Source of the DNA: an uncultured Alistipes sp.
GTDB taxonomy: Bacteria > Bacteroidota > Bacteroidia > Bacteroidales > Rikenellaceae
Assembly (NCBI RefSeq): GCF_902388705.1
Contig: NZ_CABMQJ010000025.1
Location: 1-30,496, forward strand
DNA: 30,496 bases
Reading direction: 5' to 3'
The stretch's first letter is position 1. Each line of letters begins with the position of its first letter. Positions 8,217 to 15,787 of the stretch are shown here, one piece after another. The position numbers were made by a program, and so were the translations under genes. The notes beneath the pieces were generated by a model. That model made no database searches. It was given only the letters and a program-made list of their open reading frames with translations, and had not been told where the DNA came from.

Positions 8217-8234
8217 AAATCGGCCTCTAATGAC

Positions 8235-8270
8235 GACAAAGCCTCCCCGCCGAAGCGGGAAGGTTTTGTC
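8235..8270 (-). terminator. Internal UUCG hairpin, possible attenuator/terminator within the susC1 operon
   Basis: On the minus strand two 16-nt arms (8270-8255 and 8250-8235) pair with one mismatch and one G-U pair around a C(UUCG)G tetraloop. The lower stem is AT-rich (GACAAA/TTTGTC), as in bidirectional terminators, but no T run follows the stem. It may partly end transcripts or protect the 3' end of the upstream susCD-lipoprotein mRNA. Confidence 0.6.
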
Positions 8271-8294
8271 CGTATTAGGATGTGATGTTTCCGT

Positions 8295-10001
8295 TTATCG
8301 CTTTTTTAACCCTTTGACAGCGATGTTCACCTCTGTCAGATTTGACGATTGCGGATGTGTGTTGCTCAATTTTGCGCCTTCCGTCTGCGGAACGAAAGTC
8401 ATCGTACCGTCGGCACAAGCGTCGAAGATTCCGTAATAGCTATATTCCGAATCGTTGTTGTAAAGCGTGTAATCGAAGTAGGATATTTCGGTCATATAGC
8501 CGTCTGCATCGAAAGTCAGCTCCAATGGCTCCTCTCCCGTATTGCCTGCGCTGCAGAAGCAGAGGTAAAGCGCTCCGCTGTTCATGGAATAGAAGAGATT
8601 GTAATTGAAACAGCTTCGGGTCTCGATTTTTTTCTCGGTTGCATTATACCATGTTCCGTCGAAAACAATCTTGTTTGATGCAAAATCTACGGTGCCCAAC
8701 AGGATGGGGTTTGCAGCTCCCGAAGACATAAGGTTAAACCAATTGGCCTGGAGTGCGTAATAGGTATTGTCGAATTTCACAAGATTGGCAGTGAACGGGT
8801 TCCCGGTTTTCGGATTGAGAGCTGTCACCTGGCCGCCCGTGAGATCGCCCAAAGTGGTGTAGCTGATTGTGTAAGTTCCGGTCTTGATGTCGATCTGGAA
8901 ATTCGAGTAACGCAGCTGGTCGGTCGCTACCGTGAACGGTGCGGACTCGTTGCCCCATACGTCGTAGAAAGCCCCTTTGGCCACCTGCACGTCGAACGTG
9001 GCGGTCGGCACTTTGGGCAGCGTTACCTTTACGGTGCGCTTGTCCGCCTCGAGCGTATAGGCTGCGTTGAGGTAGGAGATGCCTTCCGCTTCGTTGAAGA
9101 TTACCTGCACGGCGTTTTTGGCTTCTGCGTCGTAGACGTCGAACGGGAATGCGAAGTCGATGGTCGTCGTCGGCGTGTTGTAGTCTGCGTCATCGGGCTG
9201 CGGAACGAAATAGTTGTCCTCGATTGCGAAGTCGACGGTGTCGTCGTCCCAGCCGATATTCACGTATTTGCCTGCGTTGTTGTCCCAGCCCGAATTCATT
9301 GCCAGGCACTTGTTGCCCGAGGCGTCTTCGAACATGCCGGCCGTGTAGCTGACGATATAGCCGGCGCCGTTGCCGGGTTTGGGGCAGACGATGGTCGCCA
9401 CATTACCGTCGGTAGAGATGTTTTCGGCCGGGATTTCAACGGCTGCGAGTATATTGCCGAGGCCCCACTGGATATAGCGTACGGTCGCTTTTCCGGTGCT
9501 GCCGACAACGATGTCCTCCGAATAGGTCACCGTGACGGTATTGCCCGAGGGGTTGAAAGATACCGGCGTCGGGATACCCGTGTCCGGAACATAGACTTTC
9601 AGCTCGCTGACCTCGCTCAACAGGCCCGTTGCCGTGATGGCCGCGGCGAAAACCTGGTAGTCCGCGTCGGGGTCGCACGCTACGTTGATGGTTTGCGTGG
9701 CGGCGTCCGCAAGGTTGAATGCGTCGCTCTGGAGTTTGCCGCTGACTTCGTCGATGACGATGTCATGGGCCGTCGGCGCTGCGTTGTCTTTTCCCTCGAA
9801 CACAACGTAGGCGTACTGTGCAGCCTCTTCCGATGCGGTGAGGGTGAAAGTGAACTGGGTGTCCGTCACCGTTCCCTGTGTTACCGTCACGCTCGGTTTT
9901 GTTTTGTTCTTGTTCTGCGTGCTCAAATCGTCGTCGTCGGAACATCCGGAGAAAAGGCTGACCGCGGCGAGCAGCATCGCAAAATATTTAATTGTTTTCA
10001 T
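8295..10001 (-). CDS. Surface lipoprotein of unknown function in susC1 operon (SusE/F-position)
   Basis: A 568-residue lipoprotein. Its signal peptide ends LFSGC with Cys20, followed at once by SDDDD, which resembles the acidic lipoprotein export signal that sends Bacteroidota lipoproteins to the cell surface. Residues about 35-135 look like an Ig/FN3-type beta sandwich (SVTVTQGTVTDTQFTFTLTA). The middle contains bacterial Ig-like strands (FNPSGNTVTVTYSED, VEVSEDV-type repeats around VTYSEDIV and VTLPKVPTATFDVQVA). The C-terminal 180 residues are beta-rich with many aromatics (YYALQANWFNLM, FNYNLFYSMNSGALYLCF). I do not recognise a catalytic motif. Third or fourth position after susCD is typical of SusE/SusF-like binding lipoproteins, so ligand capture at the surface is the best guess. 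Confidence 0.72.
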   Translation of the reverse strand: MKTIKYFAMLLAAVSLFSGCSDDDDLSTQNKNKTKPSVTVTQGTVTDTQFTFTLTASEEAAQYAYVVFEGKDNAAPTAHDIVIDEVSGKLQSDAFNLADAATQTINVACDPDADYQVFAAAITATGLLSEVSELKVYVPDTGIPTPVSFNPSGNTVTVTYSEDIVVGSTGKATVRYIQWGLGNILAAVEIPAENISTDGNVATIVCPKPGNGAGYIVSYTAGMFEDASGNKCLAMNSGWDNNAGKYVNIGWDDDTVDFAIEDNYFVPQPDDADYNTPTTTIDFAFPFDVYDAEAKNAVQVIFNEAEGISYLNAAYTLEADKRTVKVTLPKVPTATFDVQVAKGAFYDVWGNESAPFTVATDQLRYSNFQIDIKTGTYTISYTTLGDLTGGQVTALNPKTGNPFTANLVKFDNTYYALQANWFNLMSSGAANPILLGTVDFASNKIVFDGTWYNATEKKIETRSCFNYNLFYSMNSGALYLCFCSAGNTGEEPLELTFDADGYMTEISYFDYTLYNNDSEYSYYGIFDACADGTMTFVPQTEGAKLSNTHPQSSNLTEVNIAVKGLKKR

Positions 10002-10046
10002 ATATTCTGACTTTTAAAATTCAACAATCTTGAATCCGGGTGGAAT

Positions 10047-11003
10047 TTAGTTGGCTTTACGGGTCATGGTAATGTTTTCATAACCATACCAGAATCCGTA
10101 ATATGTGCCGCTTACTCCCCAGACGGTTGCAGCAAAGCCGTAGCCTTTCTCGAAGGTGAGCGTGTTCAGGTCTTCGCTCCAGGTGCCCTTGACCTGCGTT
10201 TTGTAGTCGAAGCCGGAAGCGCCGGGCAGGGTGGAGGCACTCTTCACCTCTACGTCTTCGTCAATGCCGTTGAACCCGTATACGTTCGCCATCAGGGTGT
10301 TCACGGAGATTGAAAGGCTCTGTGCGTCGGCGTCGTAGTTGATGTACCATACGGGCTGCTTGGGCGGCTCGTAACCGGTGGTGTTGTCCTGATTTCCTCC
10401 GAAGCCCCAGCATACGAGTACTTTGTCGGCGTTCTTCTCTACCTCTTCGGCTGTGAAGCCTCCGCTGATGTTGACGTTGAAAGTCTTCACGGCGCCTCCG
10501 TCGCTCGAGCTGATGCTGTTGCCCGAGAACGTCCAGTTACCCCAGAGTTTCTCGTAGGGGTTGTTGTCGTTGTCGGCGATTTCGATCGTCGTCGTGGCGT
10601 TTTCGATGGTGGCGCCCGATGCCGAGGTGATTGTCAACTTCATGAAACGCGAGTCGTTGATCTCTTCGTTGTCAATAAGCTGGAATTCGATATAAACCGG
10701 GGCTTTCGGGTTGCCCACGTAGCGCAGTCCCTCCAACTGGGTGAAGAGCACTACCTCGTCCAGCGTGACTTCGGTGCCTTCGATTTGGGCCGAAACGTCG
10801 AACGTGATGGGATAGCTCTTGGGTTCTCCGGTGAACGTTACCGGAATCTTTACGAGCCCCGCACTCTCTTTGTAGACGTAGGCCGACTGTGCGAAGCCGA
10901 TGGTCGCATCTCCTGCACCGGTCGGGTCGTCGTCGCACGAGCTCAAGAGTCCCGATACGCTGAACAGAGCTGCGATGAACAGAGAATATTTGAATATTTT
11001 CAT
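10047..11003 (-). CDS. Surface lipoprotein with Calx-beta-like domain in susC1 operon
   Basis: A 318-residue lipoprotein with lipobox LLSSC (Cys23) followed by DDD, an acidic surface-export-like signal. Residues about 35-148 resemble a Calx-beta-type sandwich: AYVYKESAGLVKIPVTFTG, a central FTQLEGLRYVGNPKAPVYIEF, then FMKLTITSASGA and TTIEIADND. Residues about 150-318 begin YEKLWGNWTFSG and form a second beta-rich, possibly barrel-like domain ending YYGFWYGYENITMTRK. No enzyme motif is seen. It lies 28 nt after susD1 and 45 nt before the next lipoprotein, so it is cotranscribed and probably a SusE-like accessory binding protein. The exact family is not certain. Confidence 0.75.
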   Translation of the reverse strand: MKIFKYSLFIAALFSVSGLLSSCDDDPTGAGDATIGFAQSAYVYKESAGLVKIPVTFTGEPKSYPITFDVSAQIEGTEVTLDEVVLFTQLEGLRYVGNPKAPVYIEFQLIDNEEINDSRFMKLTITSASGATIENATTTIEIADNDNNPYEKLWGNWTFSGNSISSSDGGAVKTFNVNISGGFTAEEVEKNADKVLVCWGFGGNQDNTTGYEPPKQPVWYINYDADAQSLSISVNTLMANVYGFNGIDEDVEVKSASTLPGASGFDYKTQVKGTWSEDLNTLTFEKGYGFAATVWGVSGTYYGFWYGYENITMTRKAN

Positions 11004-11031
11004 AATTTTCCGAATTTAAAATTTAACGCGA

Positions 11032-12555
11032 CTATTTATTCGTGTAAGCAGGGTTCTGCTGGATGTGCGGGTTGGCCTGTATTTCATCGGTCGGAATGGG
11101 CCACAGGAAATACGGGTCGTCGGCCGGACGGGTGCACGATGCGTAGTTGGCACCCGGCTGTACCAGCTCGGGATCCTGGCCTGCCGAACGTGAGAAGCCC
11201 ATGTGCCAGCGCTTGAGGTCGTTCATGCGGTGTCCCTCGCCGAAGAGCTCGCGTACGCGCTCCTCGCGAATCTGTTTCATCAGCTCCACGCCCGAGTAAT
11301 CCTGGTCCGTCCAGTTGGCGATGCGCTTCGAGCGCAGTTCGTTGATGTAGTACGATGCCACGCCGTCCTGTCCCGCCTTGTTGGCGGCCGCTTCGGCGGC
11401 AATCAGGTACATCTCCGAGATACGGAATATCTTGGGCTGGTTCACGTAGTTGGTAACGGCGGCGTAGAGTTTCGGGTTGCCGGGGTATTTCACCAGCAGC
11501 GTCATGCGGCCGACGACGGGTGTCGTGATTTCGCGCGTGTCGAAATAGCTGGCGTAGCGGATGTCGTTGGTCTTGTCGTAAAGCGCCAGCGCCCAGTCCT
11601 CGGGAATGTACTGCGGGTTGTCTTCGCCTTCGACGCCCGAAGTGTTGTAAATGAAATAGGTGAATGCGTTACCCGTATCGCTGGGACCGGTCATCGCGGC
11701 CTGCCAGATCGTTTCCGGGAGGTTGTCGTTGAGCCAGCCGTCGGCATAGGTCTTCTGGTCGGAAACCAGCGTGTAGGTGCCTTTGTCGATCAGGTCTTTG
11801 GCTTTCTTGAACGCCGTGTCGTAGTCGTGCATGGTCAGCGCGACGCGGGCCTGCAGGGCTGCAACGACGTCCTTGGTGACGTATGCGGAGTTCTGCGCGC
11901 CTGCCGTCGTGATATACTTCTCGGCTTCGGCCAGGTCGTCGGTAATCTGCTTGTAGGTCGCAGCCAGCGTACCGCGTGCGGGATACTTGCTCGCGTCGCC
12001 CGTCGGCTCGTATTTCGTCACGACGGGAATGCCCATCTTGTCGGCGGCCGTTCCGGGGTCGTAATCCTCGCAGAAATACTGCGTCAGGTTGAAATACATG
12101 TGTGCGCGGATGTAGCACGCCTCGCCGTAGTACTGCTGTACGAGCGCCTCGTCCGAAGAGGTCAGCGTGCCCGAAGCGAGCAGTTTCTGGGTGCCCTCGA
12201 TCAGGAAGTTCGCATTGCCGATATAGCCGTACAGGCCGAACCATGCGGTATTGGCCATACTTTCGGATGCCGTCACCGAATAGTGGTAGAACGCTCCCTG
12301 GAAGTTACCGAAATTCTTGACTGCGTGGTACAGGTCGGTCTGCAAATCGGGAGCGTAGACGAAAGCGCCCGTGAAGCAATATTTCATACCCGAGTAGAGG
12401 CCGTTGCGGAATGCCTGGCAGTCGGCGACGCTCTCCATGGCTTCGTCCGTGTTGATTGCCGTATCGGGATACTTGTCCAGATTACAGGACGTGGCGGCGA
12501 AGACAGCGAGCAACGAGGCAAGGAATATTTTTGTATTTTTCATAATCATCTTCAT
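11032..12555 (-). CDS. SusD/RagB family nutrient-binding outer-membrane lipoprotein (susD1)
   Basis: A 507-residue SusD-family lipoprotein that caps its SusC partner and captures substrate at the cell surface. The signal peptide ends AATSC. The family's C-terminal signatures are clear: RISEMYLIAAEAAA (TPR-like helix), MKQIREERVRELFGEGHRMNDLKRW, and the terminal YFLWPIPTDEIQANPHIQQNPAY. The N-terminal half has the usual TPR scaffold (YIRAHMYFNLTQYF, VAALQARVALTMHDYDTA). The start is taken as the ATG at 12555, 8 nt after susC1 ends; the ATG at 12543 (MKNTKIFLASLL) is an equally plausible start with a cleaner signal peptide. Confidence 0.94.
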   Translation of the reverse strand: MKMIMKNTKIFLASLLAVFAATSCNLDKYPDTAINTDEAMESVADCQAFRNGLYSGMKYCFTGAFVYAPDLQTDLYHAVKNFGNFQGAFYHYSVTASESMANTAWFGLYGYIGNANFLIEGTQKLLASGTLTSSDEALVQQYYGEACYIRAHMYFNLTQYFCEDYDPGTAADKMGIPVVTKYEPTGDASKYPARGTLAATYKQITDDLAEAEKYITTAGAQNSAYVTKDVVAALQARVALTMHDYDTAFKKAKDLIDKGTYTLVSDQKTYADGWLNDNLPETIWQAAMTGPSDTGNAFTYFIYNTSGVEGEDNPQYIPEDWALALYDKTNDIRYASYFDTREITTPVVGRMTLLVKYPGNPKLYAAVTNYVNQPKIFRISEMYLIAAEAAANKAGQDGVASYYINELRSKRIANWTDQDYSGVELMKQIREERVRELFGEGHRMNDLKRWHMGFSRSAGQDPELVQPGANYASCTRPADDPYFLWPIPTDEIQANPHIQQNPAYTNK

Positions 12556-12563
12556 GTTTTAAA

Positions 12564-15533
12564 TTAGAACACCAGTTCGGCACCGAAAACAATCTGGCGC
12601 GAGTTGGGGTACATACCCTGCGTGGCATTGGAATATCCGACTTCGGGGTCGTAGCCTTCGAAATCCGTGATTGTCCACAGGTTACGTCCTGTGACGTAAA
12701 CTTTTACGCTCGAAAGGAACCCGCTCTTCTGGATGAGCGATTTGGGGAACGAATACGACAGCGAGATGTTCTTCATGCGGATGAACGAAGCGTTCGAATA
12801 GGCCGATGTGTCGAAATAGAACTGCGTTCCGTATTTCGGGATGTCGGTCTTCTGGCCCGGGGTCGTCCACATGTTGAGCATCTTCGTTTCGAAGTTGCTG
12901 CGCTGGAGCTGGTTGGCGGGGTTCATCGTGTAGTAGCGTTCGTTGATGAAGATCCAGCGCTCGCCGATCCACGAGAAGTCCATGTTCAGGCCGAGGCCTT
13001 TCCACGAAAATGCGGTCGAGAAGCCGCCCGACCAGGGCGCGTTGGTATCCATGCCGCAGAACTGCATGATGTCGTCCGAGTAGGTTTTGGTGAGGTTGCC
13101 GTTCAGGTCGTACCACATCGGGGCGCCGTCGTTGGGGTCGACGCCTGCACGCACCTGCGTGTATACCAGCGAAGAGGGTTTTCCTACCTGGTATTTCAGG
13201 CCGTAATCGGGGAATGCCAGTTCGTCGAGTCCCTGGTAGAGCTTGGTGATTTCGTTCTTGTTGTAGTTTACGTTACCCGTGATGCTCCAGAAGACGTCTT
13301 TCGTATGGATCAGGTCTACGCTCAATTCGAGGTCTATACCGCGGTTGCGCATCGAAGCGATGTTGCCCCAGCCGCTCGAGTGTCCCGTCGTTCCCGAATA
13401 GGGCATCTCCATGAGCAGGTCGGTGGAAACCTTGTTGTAGAACTCGAACCCGAAAGATACGCGGTCGGCCAGACGTCCGCTGACGCCGACGTTGAGCGTC
13501 GCCACGGTTTCCCAGGTGAGGTCGGCGTTCGGCACCTGCGAAAGCGCCCATCCGGCGTTGCCGTTGTATTTGGGGCCGGTTCCCACGAGGCCCAGCGAGG
13601 CGTACCAGCTGTCCAGGCCCGAGTTACCCGTGGTTCCGTAGCTGACGTTCAGGTTCAGGTCGTTCACCCACGAAACGTCTTTCAGGAAATTCTCCTGCTT
13701 GAGTTTCCACATGGCGCCGACCGAATAGAAGGTCGCATAGCGGTGGTTCTTGCCGAAGAGCGACGAACCGTCGGTACGTACCGAAGCGTCGAGGAAATAC
13801 TTGCCGTCGTAGTTGTAGTTGAAATTGGCGAAGAACGAGTTGAACGCGCACTCGATGACGTTTCCGCCCCAACTGTCGATGGCGGTCGTCGATTTGAATG
13901 CGGTCAGGCGGTCGTCCGTAAGGCCGGTTCCGACAGCATTGAACGTACGTTCGCGCTTGATAATAGACTCATGGCCGATAAGTGCCGTGAAGAAATGTTT
14001 CTGGTTGATGTTGTTCTTGTACTCGATGGTGTTGGTCGAGGAGAGCTGGTAGTAGCGCTGGAAAGCCTGCGAGTTGCGACCGCGGTAGGTGTAAGGCGTG
14101 TACGAAGGCATGTTGATGCTTTCGTTGGTGTAGTCGAAAGCGTCGATAGCCTGCTGTGCGCGGATGGTGAGGCCTTTGACGGGGGTGAGCTGGAAGTAAG
14201 TCTGGCCCATCAGGTTCACGTTCTCGCGGTCGTTGGTGTTGTACTTGTAGTATTCGTTCAGGTCAATCATATTGTCCCACGGGTATACCTGCTGTACTTT
14301 GCCGTAGGATACGGTGCCGTCCTCGTTGTAGATTAACTCGTAGGGGGTATAGTAGGGGAGTCCCGTAACCGATTGCAGGATCGGGGACTGGGAGTACCAT
14401 CCCGTCGTGATCGTGTGGTATTTGTTATAGGTCAGTGCGACGTTGGCGCCGAACTTCAGCCATTTGCTAATCTGCGTGTCGAGGTTGCTGCGGAACGTGA
14501 ACCGGTCTACGCTCGAATTGGCTTTGGCCGTACCCTGTTCCGAATAATATCCCAGCGAAACGTAGTAGTTGGTGCTTTCCGTGGCGCCGCGTATCGACGC
14601 GTCGGCCTGTACCAGGGGCGCCGAGCTGTCGAAAAGGTAGTCCTGCCAGTCGAAATTGATGCCGTTGCCCAGGATGAACGCCTTTTTCGCCTGGTAGGCG
14701 GCGTCGGTTTTCAGCGAGGGTACGCACATCTCCTCGAACCGGATGAGCTGCTCGGAGTTCATCATGTCCATGTTGTAGTTCGTCAGCATCGAAACACCGT
14801 ACTGTGCACGCAGCGAGATGCTGGGCTTGTCGCCTTTCTTGCCTTTTTTCGTCGATACGAAGATAACGCCGTTGGCAGCGCGCGAACCGTAGATGGCGGT
14901 CGACGACGCGTCTTTGAGGATCGAAATGTTCTCGATGTCCTGGGGGTTGATGCTCGTGAACACGGATGAGCTTACGGGCACTCCGTCCAGAATGTAGAGC
15001 GGCGCGTTGCTTAAGTTGAGCGACGACTCGCCGCGCAGGCGGATGGATACGCTGCTCTGGGGTTCGCCGGAGGTGTTGAAAATCTGGAGACCGGGAACTT
15101 TACCCTGGAGGGCGTCGCCGATATTGGCCGAAGGACGGTCGGCGATTTCACCGGCCGAGACGGTCGAAACCGAACCGACGATGTTGCCGATTCGCTGTCC
15201 CGAACCGTAGCCGATGACCACGACGTCGTCGATCGACTTCGCATCTTCCAGCAGCTTCACCTGGATGTTGCTGCGGTTGTTGATGGCGACTTTCTGGGTT
15301 TCGTAGCCAAGGAACGAAACGGTCAGCACACCGTTGGCCGGTGCTGATACCGTAAACGAGCCGTTGGCCCCGGTAGTCGTACCCGTAGCGGTTCCCTCGA
15401 CTAAAACTGTCGCTCCGGCGATGGGGCTCCCATCGGCACCGGCAACTGTACCGGAAACCTGCTTGTTCTGGGCGAATGCGTATGCATAGAGGCCCAAAGC
15501 AGCAATTAACGATAGTACAATTTTTCTTACCAT
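12564..15533 (-). CDS. SusC/RagA family TonB-linked outer-membrane protein (susC1)
   Basis: A 989-residue TonB-dependent outer-membrane transporter. After a signal peptide ending YAFAQ it has a carboxypeptidase-D-regulatory-like domain (about 25-100: VSGTVAGADGSPIAGATV ... VSFLGYETQKV). A TonB-box-like DDVVVIGYG follows, then the plug with PLYILDGVPVS, INPQDIENISILKDASSTAIYGSRAANGV and STKKGK, then the 22-strand barrel ending in aromatic VF. With SusD1 it should import oligomeric substrate. Its plug start (GSGQRIGNIVGSVSTV) differs strongly from the GTAKKE-FTGSAAVIK seen in the other two SusC proteins here, yet the first 14 codons are almost identical at DNA level. A consensus promoter lies 44 nt upstream, so this copy appears to be the expressed one in the arrangement shown. 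Confidence 0.95.
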   Translation of the reverse strand: MVRKIVLSLIAALGLYAYAFAQNKQVSGTVAGADGSPIAGATVLVEGTATGTTTGANGSFTVSAPANGVLTVSFLGYETQKVAINNRSNIQVKLLEDAKSIDDVVVIGYGSGQRIGNIVGSVSTVSAGEIADRPSANIGDALQGKVPGLQIFNTSGEPQSSVSIRLRGESSLNLSNAPLYILDGVPVSSSVFTSINPQDIENISILKDASSTAIYGSRAANGVIFVSTKKGKKGDKPSISLRAQYGVSMLTNYNMDMMNSEQLIRFEEMCVPSLKTDAAYQAKKAFILGNGINFDWQDYLFDSSAPLVQADASIRGATESTNYYVSLGYYSEQGTAKANSSVDRFTFRSNLDTQISKWLKFGANVALTYNKYHTITTGWYSQSPILQSVTGLPYYTPYELIYNEDGTVSYGKVQQVYPWDNMIDLNEYYKYNTNDRENVNLMGQTYFQLTPVKGLTIRAQQAIDAFDYTNESINMPSYTPYTYRGRNSQAFQRYYQLSSTNTIEYKNNINQKHFFTALIGHESIIKRERTFNAVGTGLTDDRLTAFKSTTAIDSWGGNVIECAFNSFFANFNYNYDGKYFLDASVRTDGSSLFGKNHRYATFYSVGAMWKLKQENFLKDVSWVNDLNLNVSYGTTGNSGLDSWYASLGLVGTGPKYNGNAGWALSQVPNADLTWETVATLNVGVSGRLADRVSFGFEFYNKVSTDLLMEMPYSGTTGHSSGWGNIASMRNRGIDLELSVDLIHTKDVFWSITGNVNYNKNEITKLYQGLDELAFPDYGLKYQVGKPSSLVYTQVRAGVDPNDGAPMWYDLNGNLTKTYSDDIMQFCGMDTNAPWSGGFSTAFSWKGLGLNMDFSWIGERWIFINERYYTMNPANQLQRSNFETKMLNMWTTPGQKTDIPKYGTQFYFDTSAYSNASFIRMKNISLSYSFPKSLIQKSGFLSSVKVYVTGRNLWTITDFEGYDPEVGYSNATQGMYPNSRQIVFGAELVF

Positions 15534-15543
15534 AAGCGTTAAT
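15500..15543 (-). repeat. Shared susC 5' block, copy 1 (inverted; candidate recombination site)
   Basis: This 44-nt block spans the start codon and first 11 codons of susC1 and is identical, base for base, to 22534-22577 in front of and inside susC3, on the opposite strand. 39 nt of it (15540-15502) match 17362-17400 at susC2 with one difference. The shared tract continues outward as 15547-15567, identical to 22506-22526, and downstream as 15445-15462, identical in all three genes. The 7-mers ATTAACG and CGTTAAT form an inverted pair inside the block. Confidence 0.85.
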
Positions 15544-15576
15544 TTTATAAGTTTTTTAAAATAAAAAGTTCACAAG

Positions 15577-15608
15577 CAAAGATAAACCATTGCTAACTCA
15601 TTTACAAA
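15577..15608 (-). promoter_or_regulatory. Consensus promoter of the susC1 operon (predicted mobile promoter)
   Basis: On the minus strand TTTG (15608-15605), exactly 20 nt, then TATCTTTG (15584-15577) is a full match to the Bacteroidota -33/-7 consensus. Transcription should start near 15571, giving a leader of roughly 35-40 nt. It sits immediately outside the shared susC block, inside the segment that would invert. Confidence 0.85.
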
Positions 15609-15692
15609 TAAATTATTAAAAATATTTAGCAAGATTACACGTCTGATGAAGAATGTGGTTTCGCTCTTACAATTTTACATAATAAAGCCCGG

Positions 15693-15721
15693 GGCGATTA
15701 CAATTTGTAATCGCCTTTTTT
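15693..15721 (+). terminator. Plus-strand terminator-like hairpin between recombinase and susC1
   Basis: Two perfect 11-nt arms (15693-15703 and 15705-15715) with one central base are followed on the plus strand by six T residues (15716-15721). No plus-strand gene precedes it. Read from the minus strand it has no T run, so it would mainly stop transcripts running antisense into the recombinase gene. Confidence 0.6.
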
Positions 15722-15787
15722 GGACGGTTTTCGTGTTTTTTTGGAATTTTCCCCGTGTGAGAGGCTGCCAGAGGCGGGATAACGCGT

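Noticed and set aside
10019..10035. ATTCAA-N5-TTGAAT inverted repeat between two lipoprotein genes
   Set aside because: Arms are only 6 nt and AT-rich with no T run; it is too weak to call a terminator or operator.
11203..12567. 454-residue plus-strand frame over susD1
   Set aside because: Antisense shadow of a well-supported SusD gene.
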